Below are positions 30,736 to 39,458 of a stretch of 39,541 nucleotides of DNA, one piece after another. The position numbers were made by a program, and so were the translations under genes. Every line of letters starts with the position of its first letter. Positions within the stretch are counted from its first letter, which is position 1. The DNA is taken from contig NZ_BCWE01000025.1 of the NCBI RefSeq assembly GCF_001592105.1, positions 1 to 39,541 on the forward strand, in the 5' to 3' direction. This DNA is from Desulfolucanica intricata. Its GTDB lineage: Bacteria; Bacillota; Desulfotomaculia; Desulfotomaculales; Desulfofarciminaceae. The notes beneath the pieces were generated by a model. It did no database searches and was not told the origin of the DNA. It saw nothing but the letters and a program-made list of their open reading frames with translations.

Positions 30736-33700
30736 TTACTTTAAGCCAAACAATATTGCCTCAGCTTCTTTACGCAATTCATCATCAGGCATCTCTGCTG
30801 CCCACACTGATAATAAGTCCAGGATGAGCTGCTCTCGCCCTTCGGCATGCCGAGCCAGATAAGCCCGGGCTACAGGTGCATCTCCCTCCCTGTATGCCAG
30901 TATAAGACCTTGGAGAATATCCCACTCGGTTTGGGGTTTCTCTATGCGCATTTTGCTCCGCTCTTCAGGCAGGGCCAGTCGCAGTTTGGACCCACGACGT
31001 AAAAGGGGGGCATGATAACCCGCTTCTTCAATATTACTCCTGGTAGAACGCCGGCCCCGGCTTTCATCGTTAATACCTATCATACGTTCACTTACTGTGT
31101 ACCCGGCAACCCGGCCTTCCAGACTTATAGCTAGCGAGCGGGAAAGGTTCAGCGCTTGGTCAAAGGGAAACTGAGTCAGGCCGAAAATTCCGTAGAGGGT
31201 TAGAGCCATGGCTGCTTCGGAGTTAAGGTCCTCAACTCTAAGACGTCCCCCGGTTATACGGGCTACTTGGTGCTGGGCCACTACTGCACTGGCTTCAAGC
31301 ATGGCTTCTGTAGGGCTAACAGGGTCATCGCCTTTAAGAACCGGCCAATTTTCTGAAAGGACCTGCAGCGCCCGGCCATAGCTAGCCACCATTTCATCTA
31401 CGGCGCTCAATCCAAGATGCTCAAATTCCTTTAATGCTTGTCCCACTGCTTGGCGCACGCGCTGAGCAACCCCGCTACCACCAAAACCAGTCCAAAACGC
31501 TGGTGTGTCTTTATTTGACTTCACGCGTTTACGACAAGTTAAAAATATTGAGCTAGCAGCTGCTGCCATGTCTTTTTGATGCATAGACGCTGCTGACTCT
31601 GACTCCACTGGCATGGAAGAGGTAATTGTCCAACCATTTTCAATTAACGAACGAGTAAGAGCTTCCCAGGCTTGAGGTGTCTTGTGTGTGAACATAATAG
31701 TCATAATACCTTCATCCTTAATTACCCTGTGACACTCAGCAAATATTTCTCCCATTAGCCGTTGATACTCATCTGCCGCCCTTGCTGTTGACCCATCCCG
31801 GACCGGATTGGCCACAGCCTCGTCTCGCTTATTGGTAACCCTTCTACGAAAAAGTTCTGGATAAAGGTCTTTTAAAGTGCGCCGCTGCCAGACATAAAAA
31901 TAATCCGAGAGCTCAGCGTACTGGACATTGTTATAATAAGGAGGGTCAATACATACCAAGTCTACCGAACGGTTTGGTAGCTCTATGTTAGCCGCCGTGC
32001 CATTTCTAATAGTTACCGGGGGTATGTTTCCGCCCAGCCTTTCGTGCAATGGCGCCATCAACTCCGCCATACCTGTATAGGCATCTAAAACCTGTGAAAG
32101 CCCCCAGGCGGCACCGGAGTGGGGCCCGGTAAAAATCATCTCCCCAAATGTCCATTTCACTGAAAAATCATGACGCCCAAAGGTTCCTTTAACAATGCCT
32201 CGTGTGTACTCCCATCTTGTCTGTTTACTATTATAATCCAGGCCTTTATCAATCATAAATTGCAAATATGTAACTACAGCCCGCCCGCGTTCCTCACCCA
32301 ACTCAGCCAGAATTTCGGGCTTGAGACGATTGAGTTCCTCCACCAGGGTGAGGTGTCCCAGAAGTTGGCGGGGAGTGAACATATCACACCAGCGATACAT
32401 GCCGTATATAGGCGGGCGCATGTCGTTACCTTCGGGGAAAAGTTCTGTTGGAATTAACCCCTGCCTATCCCACTCCGGCCAGCGTTCCTGCAGGCGTTTT
32501 TCAGCTTCCTCCAAAGCTGCCAAATCCTGCTCATTGGGTGGACGGAAAAAGCGTATTTTTTCAGTTTTAATTTCCCCGGCTCGCTCACCGCTTTTGTAGC
32601 GCTGGGGACAGCCGTTTTTATCCAACTTGGGTTGGTAACGCACAGCCACTACGCAGTAAAGCCGATCCTTCCACCTACCATGGGGAGATTCACCCCGTGC
32701 CTGAGCCTTTATCTCACCTGCAGAAATAGCCTGCCGGCAGTGAATGCACATACCAACGCCTTTGTTTACCGTGGCGAAATTAGGATCCTCACCATTGGGC
32801 CCCTTATTCCCCCGCACTCTGTAAGTCTCAAACTTTACTTTTCCACCTTTTTTGCTCCCGTCTGGAATAATTCGAACGCCCCACTTCTGACCGGACTTGG
32901 CCAGCCAACATGTATTTAGCAATGGTGCCTCACCACCGCAATGGGGGCAAGTCACTTGGCGACAGTATATTAAACCGGTTTGATCATACTCATGTCCGTG
33001 AAATTTCGATACCAAATCCGGACATTTTACACAGTGTCCTTTAAGTTGTTCAACTTCTTCCTTGGGAAGTGGGGCAAACGGTGTTATATCTTCCAATTGC
33101 ATTTCAACATGTGTGACAAGGTAATTACCCCATTTTTTTAAGTCTTTCAGAAGATCACACCCAAATCTAACAGGGTAATCAAGCGTAGCTTTAAGAATTA
33201 CGGCAGCAACAGGGTTTATTTCATTCGCAATGACTTTATGTCCGAGACGCATTGCTTCAAAAGGGATTGAACCACCGCCGGCGGTTGGATCAAGTACCAC
33301 CTTCCCTTCAAACTCAAAGGCAGGCTCTCGCATATAGGCCCTATTGTAACCATACAGGTCTTCTGCTTCCCACTTAAGCACATACCCTAAAAGGTTCTTA
33401 ACATGTTCCGACTTTGCAAATGCAATTCTTTCATTAACATGAGCAGGGTCAGCAACCACACGTTGCACCGGAATAAGCTCACCTTTCTCTGGCAAAGGTT
33501 CAGGTAATGGCTGTGATTCCTGGTACCATCGAACAATCACCGAGTGATTACTAAGACTTGTATCAGCGGCACAAAGCCTTTGAATAATCTTTTTGTTTTT
33601 TTCTCTTCGTTGCTGTTCCTTATCTAAAGCTCTAATAACAACATCATCCACCGGTAACCATTGAGCACCATCTTTATTGGTTTTTATTCTTTCAAGAAGT

Positions 33701-33984
33701 CTGCCGGTAAGCGTCCACGGCTCTCCATTAACCAGTGCCTGCACCTTTTCTATACCCAACTGGCGCAGAAACCAATCCGGATCAGTACCCGCGGGTAACA
33801 ATGAACCCAGGACAGCAGCACGACTGGGTGTCAGTGGACGCCGGGCCCACCAAACGTGAAGATAATACAATGGCGGAAGGGCAGAACTCGCGCCCCGCTC
33901 CCGTTGTGTCTCTGCCCCCACTTGGTGACATGGAAAGCCCGCTTCTATCAAACGAACATCGTTTTTATCTTTATTAGTTTGCAT
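30736..33984 (-). CDS. DUF1156-type DNA methyltransferase
   Basis: A 1082-aa DNA amino-methyltransferase. The N-terminus IEAGFPCHQVGAETQRERGA then LHVWWARRPLTPSRAA is the DUF1156 signature. Motif I is VVLDPTAGGGSIPFEAM near residue 232, and the catalytic motif IV is VCIDPPYYNNVQYAELSDYF in the second half, so the target amino group is N6-adenine or N4-cytosine. Between them lie zinc-knuckle pairs (GHCVKCPD, QVTCPHCGGEA, CIHCRQA). ATG at 33984 has GGGGAG at 7 nt and is preferred over a GTG 15 nt earlier. In this class the methylase is thought to mark self DNA. Confidence 0.88.
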   Translation of the reverse strand: MQTNKDKNDVRLIEAGFPCHQVGAETQRERGASSALPPLYYLHVWWARRPLTPSRAAVLGSLLPAGTDPDWFLRQLGIEKVQALVNGEPWTLTGRLLERIKTNKDGAQWLPVDDVVIRALDKEQQRREKNKKIIQRLCAADTSLSNHSVIVRWYQESQPLPEPLPEKGELIPVQRVVADPAHVNERIAFAKSEHVKNLLGYVLKWEAEDLYGYNRAYMREPAFEFEGKVVLDPTAGGGSIPFEAMRLGHKVIANEINPVAAVILKATLDYPVRFGCDLLKDLKKWGNYLVTHVEMQLEDITPFAPLPKEEVEQLKGHCVKCPDLVSKFHGHEYDQTGLIYCRQVTCPHCGGEAPLLNTCWLAKSGQKWGVRIIPDGSKKGGKVKFETYRVRGNKGPNGEDPNFATVNKGVGMCIHCRQAISAGEIKAQARGESPHGRWKDRLYCVVAVRYQPKLDKNGCPQRYKSGERAGEIKTEKIRFFRPPNEQDLAALEEAEKRLQERWPEWDRQGLIPTELFPEGNDMRPPIYGMYRWCDMFTPRQLLGHLTLVEELNRLKPEILAELGEERGRAVVTYLQFMIDKGLDYNSKQTRWEYTRGIVKGTFGRHDFSVKWTFGEMIFTGPHSGAAWGLSQVLDAYTGMAELMAPLHERLGGNIPPVTIRNGTAANIELPNRSVDLVCIDPPYYNNVQYAELSDYFYVWQRRTLKDLYPELFRRRVTNKRDEAVANPVRDGSTARAADEYQRLMGEIFAECHRVIKDEGIMTIMFTHKTPQAWEALTRSLIENGWTITSSMPVESESAASMHQKDMAAAASSIFLTCRKRVKSNKDTPAFWTGFGGSGVAQRVRQAVGQALKEFEHLGLSAVDEMVASYGRALQVLSENWPVLKGDDPVSPTEAMLEASAVVAQHQVARITGGRLRVEDLNSEAAMALTLYGIFGLTQFPFDQALNLSRSLAISLEGRVAGYTVSERMIGINDESRGRRSTRSNIEEAGYHAPLLRRGSKLRLALPEERSKMRIEKPQTEWDILQGLILAYREGDAPVARAYLARHAEGREQLILDLLSVWAAEMPDDELRKEAEAILFGLK

Positions 33985-33999
33985 AATATTTCTCCCCAC

Positions 34000-34608
34000 T
34001 TACCTGCGAAGTCTGTCCAGCATCTTTAAAATCTCTTTGTCCCCGGGTTGTCCGCCCAGCATGGTGCGCATACCGGATCGTGCCCAGCGGCTGGCCGCAC
34101 CACCATACTGGGTAGCCCTGGTCAGCCAATACGCGGCTTCTTCCCGGCTAAAACGTTCCACACGGCAAGCAATTAGCTCCACCCGGTTCATATCTTTTAA
34201 ACGTTCCTGGAGTTTAAAAATGAGGGATAACTTAGCTCCGGCCTCTTCGTCCAAAGGCAAGTTGCCCCGGAAAGTAATGCGACCGTTACCAAGAAAGCGG
34301 TGTAATTCCAGAGGAATCTCAGCATCATCACATACACCGCCAATGATGGACTTTATTACCGGCAAACAGCGGCGCAGGGGCTGCCCGTATAAAAGCCCCC
34401 GATCTCTCAACACCCTTTTATTAGAACTGCCGTTATGGAGTGCTTCTTCCTCCGGAGAAAAACGCTCCTTTACCACAAAAACCGGTACGGGTTTATCTTT
34501 ATATTCTGTTACGCGCAGCACCCAGGGGGCATACTTTACCAGCGGCTGAATCCGGTGTTTAAGTTGATATTCCAGATCCCAGTTGGTATTTATCTTTTTC
34601 TTAGTCAT
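34000..34608 (-). CDS. Uncharacterised 202-aa defence-operon protein
   Basis: A soluble, basic protein lying 2 nt after the ATPase stop and 15 nt before the methyltransferase start, so it is co-translated with both. Conserved-looking segments are KYAPWVLRVTEYKDKPVPVF, RRCLPVIKSIIGGVCDDAEI, LHRFLGNGRITFRGNLPLDE and SREEAAYWLTRATQYGGAAS. The N-terminal half is beta-rich and the C-terminal half helical and Arg-rich, ending in LGGQPGDKEILKMLDRLRR. I cannot name the family; proteins of similar size and position occur in DUF499/DUF1156 loci. A DNA-binding or bridging subunit is possible. Confidence 0.75.
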   Translation of the reverse strand: MTKKKINTNWDLEYQLKHRIQPLVKYAPWVLRVTEYKDKPVPVFVVKERFSPEEEALHNGSSNKRVLRDRGLLYGQPLRRCLPVIKSIIGGVCDDAEIPLELHRFLGNGRITFRGNLPLDEEAGAKLSLIFKLQERLKDMNRVELIACRVERFSREEAAYWLTRATQYGGAASRWARSGMRTMLGGQPGDKEILKMLDRLRR

Positions 34609-34610
34609 TT

Positions 34611-37600
34611 TTACTCTGCCTCACCTTTTTGTTCTTTTAGCTCTTTTATGAATAGGCAGTCATCATCAGGCTTAGCGATTTCGAGGAAGGCCTCAGTATA
34701 TTCACCCTGCTCCACCACATTATCCAAAACCTCGAAAATTTCACCCAGGGTCTGCATAGACTCAGGAGTAACGTCTGCAAGTTGGATACTGAGCGTACCG
34801 CCTTCGGGTAATTTCAAATCTACCAAATCCAGACTTTGAACAGTAGATTTTGCACCCCGGTTATAAATGCTGCCCAGACGCCGCAACAGCGGAAGGAGAA
34901 CCTCTGCACCTTCCCTGCCGGAAAGGGAAAAGCTGCTGGGTTTACTTGTAAGCCATCCTCTCTGGGCCGCCTCTGCCGGTGTAATAAGTACATCGCCAGG
35001 CTGTGGTGTGTAAATAGCAGCATCAACACCGCGAATTAACTCTGGTTTTTCAGTCTGATCCGGTGTACCGCGGTAAGCTATGAGGCTGCCTTTTTTTATT
35101 TGGGATACTACAACGTCCTCAAAGTCACTATCCGGAATTTCCCCGTAATTTTCTTTAACGTTTTCTGCTATTTTGTCAACCGTAGCCACACCTTCCCGGG
35201 CCAAAACATAAGTAATACCCTCGCGCACTTTTTCGGGGTCCACGGCATCGGCAGTCCAGTTACGCTTTTTGGCACCCTGGGGTGTAATAAGGCTGTAACC
35301 TTTGTCATTTAAGTTAACTTCCATGGGAACTCCAGTCTCCCGGTAATAAATCTCAGCTGGTTTTACGTTTTCAGCTGCGCCCATACGGAACAAACACCAT
35401 ACACCCCTTTGGACCCCAACGCGCACAATCCGTTCCAGCACCCCAGCATTCTCCAGTACCGGCCAACTGCGGATGCAGTAGAAGTTTTGACGCAAGCGAT
35501 CCAGAGTGACAGTGTCCCCGTGCTGGAAAAACAGTTGACTAAGGTTTTGCAAATCTGACTGGGTAGTATGGTCCTCTGTGAGCAGTTCATTATTCTCAAT
35601 CAACAATTCTTTTATTTGTTCTATAAAGGGAGTTCCGCTCTCACCACCGGCGGATTTAATTTCCCCGCGCACCAGTTGCCCGGCAGCGGATGGGTAATAA
35701 AGACCGGTATAAATGCCAGCCATGGCAGTATTTAATGCCTGTTCCCGCTCTGAATAACGTTTCTTAAAATCTTCTTCCTGCAAGCGAAGAGGATTTACAC
35801 CATAACTTTGCGGTTTTTCCTTAAGCTTGCGCATAGCCTTAACCTGACGGGCAACACGTTCAAGATACTGCCGGTCATCTTCTATACGGTTGTTCTGACC
35901 GGGGAATAGCCCTTCTTGTCCACCGGTGCCCTTAATAATCACGGTTTTTGGAGCCAGTATAAAAATTAAATTTTGCTGTTCCCGAGGCTTATTTTCCCCT
36001 TTGGTGGTTACCATAGCCTGTATATCAATACTTTCCGCAATAGGTGAGACAACACCCAGTACGGGTTTGCACTTACCGTCCGGAAGGTCCTCCGGCAGCA
36101 TTACATCGTGCTCAACATGGAACAGCCCCACATCTCCACTTATTATACTGCGTGCTTTATCCTGGATAAGTGCTCTTACTTCGTCTCCTTTTAGAGTTTT
36201 GCGTATTTTTGCTAATACGGCATTGATTGTGGGCTCTTCGCTAGCAAAGTACTTTCCCTGGTCATATCTCAAATAAAAAGCTGTATTTCCAATCTTTTCC
36301 AGAGCTTTTGCTACTTGGGATGGAGTAAGACCTGAGAAAGAAACTGATAATAAAGCTTCGGACTCGGTGATACCAAAAATATTAGAGTTTAGCCCCTCCT
36401 CCCGGCCAACCAGGCTGTGCAAAAACACTGTTTTCCATGTATATTCATGAAAGGGATGACCTTCAGGATGTGGGTTTTCACTGTCAGCAAGCTCAGCGTT
36501 GCTGCGGCCGCCTTCAAGCTTACCTGTGTCAACACCACCTACATCGGCATTAAGAACGTACAGAATATCTGAGCTGCCGGTCCGGTTTAATATTTCGTTC
36601 ACTACCCGTTCCTCGCGCAGGTCCAGGTGACAGGTGTGGATCATGGGCACATGCTGCCTTTTCTGCCACAGGTTGCGTACCGCCAGAGCCAATACCCGTA
36701 GAACACCGCGGGTGCCTTGAAAGTTTTCAGCACTGGCGAGTTTTTTGTTTAAAAAGTCCACCAGTGTAGGATGAAACGGGTAATTTGCAATCATCCGGCC
36801 TTTGTAATCTTCACTGGAGGCTTCATCTGGCAATAATGAAGCGTTACGCCGATAAAGTTCCATGTATTCCTGAGCGGTTTTTTGTGCCGCATCCCGGTCT
36901 ACCGACGAAAACAGCCGTTTGGCTAAAACAGAAGAAATCTCAGCTGCCTGTACAGGTGTGATCTGCACTGCATCCCGGGCTGTAACGCTGGCTACGCCTT
37001 GTACTGCTTTTTCACCTATACCCAGCGCGTCATCTTCGCTTACATTTTCACCGCGTACCTCGCTGATTAAATCAGCCAGTTTTTCAGACTGTTTACCAAA
37101 GGCATCAGCAGCACTAGCCAGGGTAATCACCACAGCTATACCGGAATTATTACGGGCGTAGCCATGCAGAGCCATCATAAAAGCTGCTAACTGGCTGGCA
37201 CCATCCGGGCGAGCTGCTTCCAACCGCGCAGCATACTGAGCAAGTTCATCCAGCATAATAAGTACTTTACGATCTTCAAAAACAGTTTTGAAATAATTCT
37301 TACCCGGGGCAGCATAAGAGCTGGCTTCTTCCTCCACTTCCAAGTAAAGGCTTTCCCCCCCGATTTGATAAGCAATTTCACCCCAAAGAGTGTATGGCAC
37401 TAAGGCGTCACCCTTAGGTTTATGTACAGGAATTTCATCCCCAGCAACACCAACTACAGCCACAGATCCCGGCTCCGGAAGAACCTGTAAATCCAATATG
37501 TTCTGAATAACGTCACCCAACTCCGTACCCTTATAAGCAATATGTGTGCATGAAATTAATGTATGAGTTTTACCTCCGCCAAAAGCAGTCTCCAAACGGT

Positions 37601-37850
37601 GAATAGCCGGAACAGTCATGTCACCGGCAATGCGGCTGAAGACTTCTGACAATGTGGTCCGAAGCCCCTGGGTGAGGTAAGTGGCCTCTCGGAAAAACAA
37701 CTCCGCATTAGTATAAATACTGTCAATACTGCTTTGCCCATTACGATAGTATTCGATAATTGGACTAAGTGATGCAGTAAAGGCATCGAGATTAATAGTA
37801 CCCGCCAATAACTCCGGCCGGGGCTTACAGGTATCTAATACCGAGCTCAC
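34611..37850 (-). CDS. DUF499-type P-loop ATPase of an Hma-like defence operon
   Basis: A 1079-aa ATPase of the DUF499/AAA-like family. Walker A is AFGGGKTHTLIS at residues 89-100 and Walker B is VLIMLDELAQYAARL with D201-E202. An arginine-containing stretch (NYPFHPTLVDFLNKKLAS) and FQGTRGVLRVLALAVRNLW follow, as in this family. The C-terminal ~400 residues include wHTH-like and charged helical regions. Start GTG with GGAGGG 7 nt upstream. It is the first large gene of the operon, 88 nt after the AbrB gene. Likely role: DNA-loaded motor or sensor of invading DNA working with the helicase and methylase. That role is inference. Confidence 0.85.
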   Translation of the reverse strand: MSSVLDTCKPRPELLAGTINLDAFTASLSPIIEYYRNGQSSIDSIYTNAELFFREATYLTQGLRTTLSEVFSRIAGDMTVPAIHRLETAFGGGKTHTLISCTHIAYKGTELGDVIQNILDLQVLPEPGSVAVVGVAGDEIPVHKPKGDALVPYTLWGEIAYQIGGESLYLEVEEEASSYAAPGKNYFKTVFEDRKVLIMLDELAQYAARLEAARPDGASQLAAFMMALHGYARNNSGIAVVITLASAADAFGKQSEKLADLISEVRGENVSEDDALGIGEKAVQGVASVTARDAVQITPVQAAEISSVLAKRLFSSVDRDAAQKTAQEYMELYRRNASLLPDEASSEDYKGRMIANYPFHPTLVDFLNKKLASAENFQGTRGVLRVLALAVRNLWQKRQHVPMIHTCHLDLREERVVNEILNRTGSSDILYVLNADVGGVDTGKLEGGRSNAELADSENPHPEGHPFHEYTWKTVFLHSLVGREEGLNSNIFGITESEALLSVSFSGLTPSQVAKALEKIGNTAFYLRYDQGKYFASEEPTINAVLAKIRKTLKGDEVRALIQDKARSIISGDVGLFHVEHDVMLPEDLPDGKCKPVLGVVSPIAESIDIQAMVTTKGENKPREQQNLIFILAPKTVIIKGTGGQEGLFPGQNNRIEDDRQYLERVARQVKAMRKLKEKPQSYGVNPLRLQEEDFKKRYSEREQALNTAMAGIYTGLYYPSAAGQLVRGEIKSAGGESGTPFIEQIKELLIENNELLTEDHTTQSDLQNLSQLFFQHGDTVTLDRLRQNFYCIRSWPVLENAGVLERIVRVGVQRGVWCLFRMGAAENVKPAEIYYRETGVPMEVNLNDKGYSLITPQGAKKRNWTADAVDPEKVREGITYVLAREGVATVDKIAENVKENYGEIPDSDFEDVVVSQIKKGSLIAYRGTPDQTEKPELIRGVDAAIYTPQPGDVLITPAEAAQRGWLTSKPSSFSLSGREGAEVLLPLLRRLGSIYNRGAKSTVQSLDLVDLKLPEGGTLSIQLADVTPESMQTLGEIFEVLDNVVEQGEYTEAFLEIAKPDDDCLFIKELKEQKGEAE

Positions 37851-37938
37851 AATATCTCCCTCCTATTCCTTAACTTAAGATAATAGCGTTTTTGGTTTAT
37901 CCTAAAGTTGTCTTCTTTTCAATGAAATACTTGTTAAA

Positions 37939-38136
37939 TCAGCCTTTATCCACACTCCTTAATGCGTTGTTAGTGTTAGCAGGTATAACCAAACCCTTTT
38001 CTAACACAACTCTCCCCTCGGGCTCTACTTTAAGTAAAAGCCGATCGCCCTCCTTTAACCCGAGTATATCGCGTACTTCCTTTGGCAGAGTCATCTGACC
38101 CTTAGACCCTATTTTAGGCGTGTAAATCTTGTTCAA
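37939..38136 (-). CDS. AbrB/SpoVT-type transcriptional regulator heading the defence operon
   Basis: A 65-aa swapped-hairpin AbrB-family protein: IGSKGQMTLPKEVRDILGLK then EGDRLLLKVEPEGRVVLEKG, the complete fold. The TTG start at 38136 has AGGTGG 8 nt upstream and begins MNKIYTPKIG; a longer GTG start exists 12 nt earlier. It lies on the same strand 88 nt upstream of the ATPase gene. Such proteins act as homodimeric DNA-binding repressors or as antitoxins. No toxin gene is adjacent, so operon autoregulation is the better guess. Confidence 0.8.
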   Translation of the reverse strand: MNKIYTPKIGSKGQMTLPKEVRDILGLKEGDRLLLKVEPEGRVVLEKGLVIPANTNNALRSVDKG

Positions 38137-38334
38137 AGGAAAAACCACCTACCTAGAATCTTGGATTTTGGGTAAAATTAGTTATTTCGGCGCCTTCGAA
38201 CAAAATTCCTCTCAATATAGACAAATCTCATCAAATATTCCCACATATAAGCAAGATGGATGGCAGTATGTGTTTCTGTTAATCTAAAAGTACCCCACAA
38301 TAATATTGAATACTCCCCCACCCCAAAGTATACT

Positions 38335-38356
38335 CCTCTTATAACTTTATAAGAGG
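38335..38356. promoter_or_regulatory. Inverted repeat upstream of an istA fragment
   Basis: CCTCTTATA and TATAAGAGG form a perfect 9-bp dyad with a 4-nt spacer, 22 nt upstream of the istA-like start. It is the third istA gene in the window with such a dyad. Confidence 0.4.
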
Positions 38357-38378
38357 GAGCTTAACCGGAGTGATAACA

Positions 38379-38631
38379 TTGACACATAAACAACAAATCA
38401 TAATATCCGCATATAGGGAAGGTAAATCTCAGCGAGCTATTGCCAGAGAAACAGGTGTAGATAGAAAAACAATTAGAAAGTATCTGCAAAAATATGAAGC
38501 TAAAAGGAAGTCAATTATTAAATGGAGGAAAAATTGAGGGTGACATTAGAGAACTAATTGACGATATAGTTGAAAAACCTCAATATAACGCCCAAAATAG
38601 GACTGTAAATAAGCGCATTGTTTCCGCGTGA
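38379..38631 (+). pseudogene. IS21-type IstA N-terminal fragment, frameshifted
   Basis: TTG start followed by MTHKQQIIISAYREGKSQRA then IARETGVDRKTIRKYLQKYE, an IstA HTH of a different IS21 subgroup from the other two copies. A frameshift after about 52 codons moves the continuation (GDIRELIDDIVEKPQYNAQN) to another frame, which then stops. No catalytic domain remains. Confidence 0.7.
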
Positions 38632-38714
38632 AACAGGCACTTATTTACAACAATATCGACAACATTGCTAATAAGATTATATATATACATTATCAATTCT
38701 AGTCAATAGCAAAA

Positions 38715-38757
38715 GAAAAACCGCCAACTAAGAGAATATATCTCCTGATTGGCGGTC
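38715..38757 (-). terminator. Terminator for the small ORF at 38775-38975
   Basis: On the minus strand ACCGCCAA and TTGGCGGT close a 22-nt AT-rich loop that itself can pair (GAGATA/TCTC), followed by TTTTTC. It lies 18 nt past the distal stop of the small gene. Confidence 0.65.
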
Positions 38758-38774
38758 TGTCACAAATGCTATGT

Positions 38775-38975
38775 TTAAACATCAATTTCAACACCGGATT
38801 TAAATTCATTGGTGAGCTTATCATCAAATATCGCAACTTTTTTGCACGTTCTACATTCTTAACCTAAAGCTGCTGATCTGCCCCGGTCAGTTTCTTTTAT
38901 ATACTTTTCGAACTCAGTAATAAGCCCCTCCAACTTATCAGATCCAAAATTTAAGAGATAAACACCTTTTGCCAA
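38775..38975 (-). pseudogene. Small ORF interrupted by an in-frame TAA, CxxC-containing tail
   Basis: TTG-started frame (GGGGGTG upstream) reading MAKGVYLLNFGSDKLEGLIT, then EFEKYIKETDRGRSAALG and TAA at 38859-38861. The same frame continues without other stops for 26 codons, ECRTCKKVAIFDDKLTNEFK and SGVEIDV, to a TAA and a terminator. The continuation has a CxxC pair. The 65-codon whole looks like one small gene hit by a nonsense mutation. I do not recognise the family. Its upstream region has a striking operator-like palindrome. Confidence 0.45.
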
Positions 38976-39024
38976 AATTACACCCCCTGATTTTATTGGG
39001 TTTCTAAATGGTGTTTGGATAATT

Positions 39025-39065
39025 GTACCACAGAATGGTACTGATAATACTAATTATCAGTACCA
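39025..39065. promoter_or_regulatory. Multi-site TGGTAC palindromic operator candidate
   Basis: TGGTACTGATAAT (39036-39048) and ATTATCAGTACCA (39053-39065) form a perfect 13-bp dyad with a 4-nt loop. A further inverted GTACCA half-site at 39025-39030 precedes it, giving three TGGTAC half-sites in 41 bp. It lies ~50 nt upstream of the small ORF at 38975 and has no T run, so an operator is more likely than a terminator. Confidence 0.5.
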
Positions 39066-39136
39066 AATTTATAATTATAAAACCTGGTGAGTTGAATAGT
39101 TATTAATATTAGGATAAGTAATAAATTCATAACAAA

Positions 39137-39164
39137 AAGAGAACTGACTCAGTTCTCTCTTTGT
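39137..39164. terminator. Hairpin with flanking A and T runs
   Basis: AGAGAACT and AGTTCTCT pair around a 5-nt loop with AAAAA before and CTTTG after. It insulates the rRNA operon from the small gene region, and its stem sequence resembles the terminator at 13937-13973. Confidence 0.6.
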
Positions 39165-39240
39165 AAGTTCATTCAGAATCCCTCTCCGGTGTCTAAAATT
39201 TCGGCCAAACGAACTACTGCAACCATAGCCTCTTATCAAG

Positions 39241-39289
39241 CAATAAAAATAATAGACCTATAAGATTGTTTTTCAATCTTGTAGGTCTA
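39241..39289 (-). terminator. rRNA operon terminator
   Basis: On the minus strand TAGACCTACAAGATTG and CAATCTTATAGGTCTA form a 16-bp stem (one G-T) around AAAAA, followed by TTATTTTTATT, immediately after the 5S gene. Confidence 0.9.
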
Positions 39290-39297
39290 AACTTACT

Positions 39298-39410
39298 ACA
39301 GCAGCTACCTACTCTCCCAGGGGGTAACCCCAAGTACCATCTCGCCTTTCGAGCTTAACTTCCGTGTTCGGTATGGGAACGGGTGTGTCCTCTCCGGTAT
39401 AGCCACTGCA
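39298..39410 (-). rRNA. rrf: 5S ribosomal RNA
   Basis: The minus strand carries the conserved 5S blocks GGAGAGGACACACCCGTTCC, CCGAACACGGAAGTTAAGCT and GGGAGAGTAGGTAGCTGC, in the right order and about 113 nt long. The ends are set from the pairing of the terminal stem and are good to a few bases. It is the last gene of the operon, followed by a strong terminator. Confidence 0.95.
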
Positions 39411-39458
39411 AACTTATGAACTTTTACAGTTCCTTCAAAACTGCACAGCGTGGTTATT

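Noticed and set aside
24154-38136. DISARM or BREX as the system type
   Set aside because: There is no DrmA/DrmB (DUF1998) pair and no PglZ, BrxC or Lon-like protein; only the SNF2 helicase and a methylase overlap with DISARM content.
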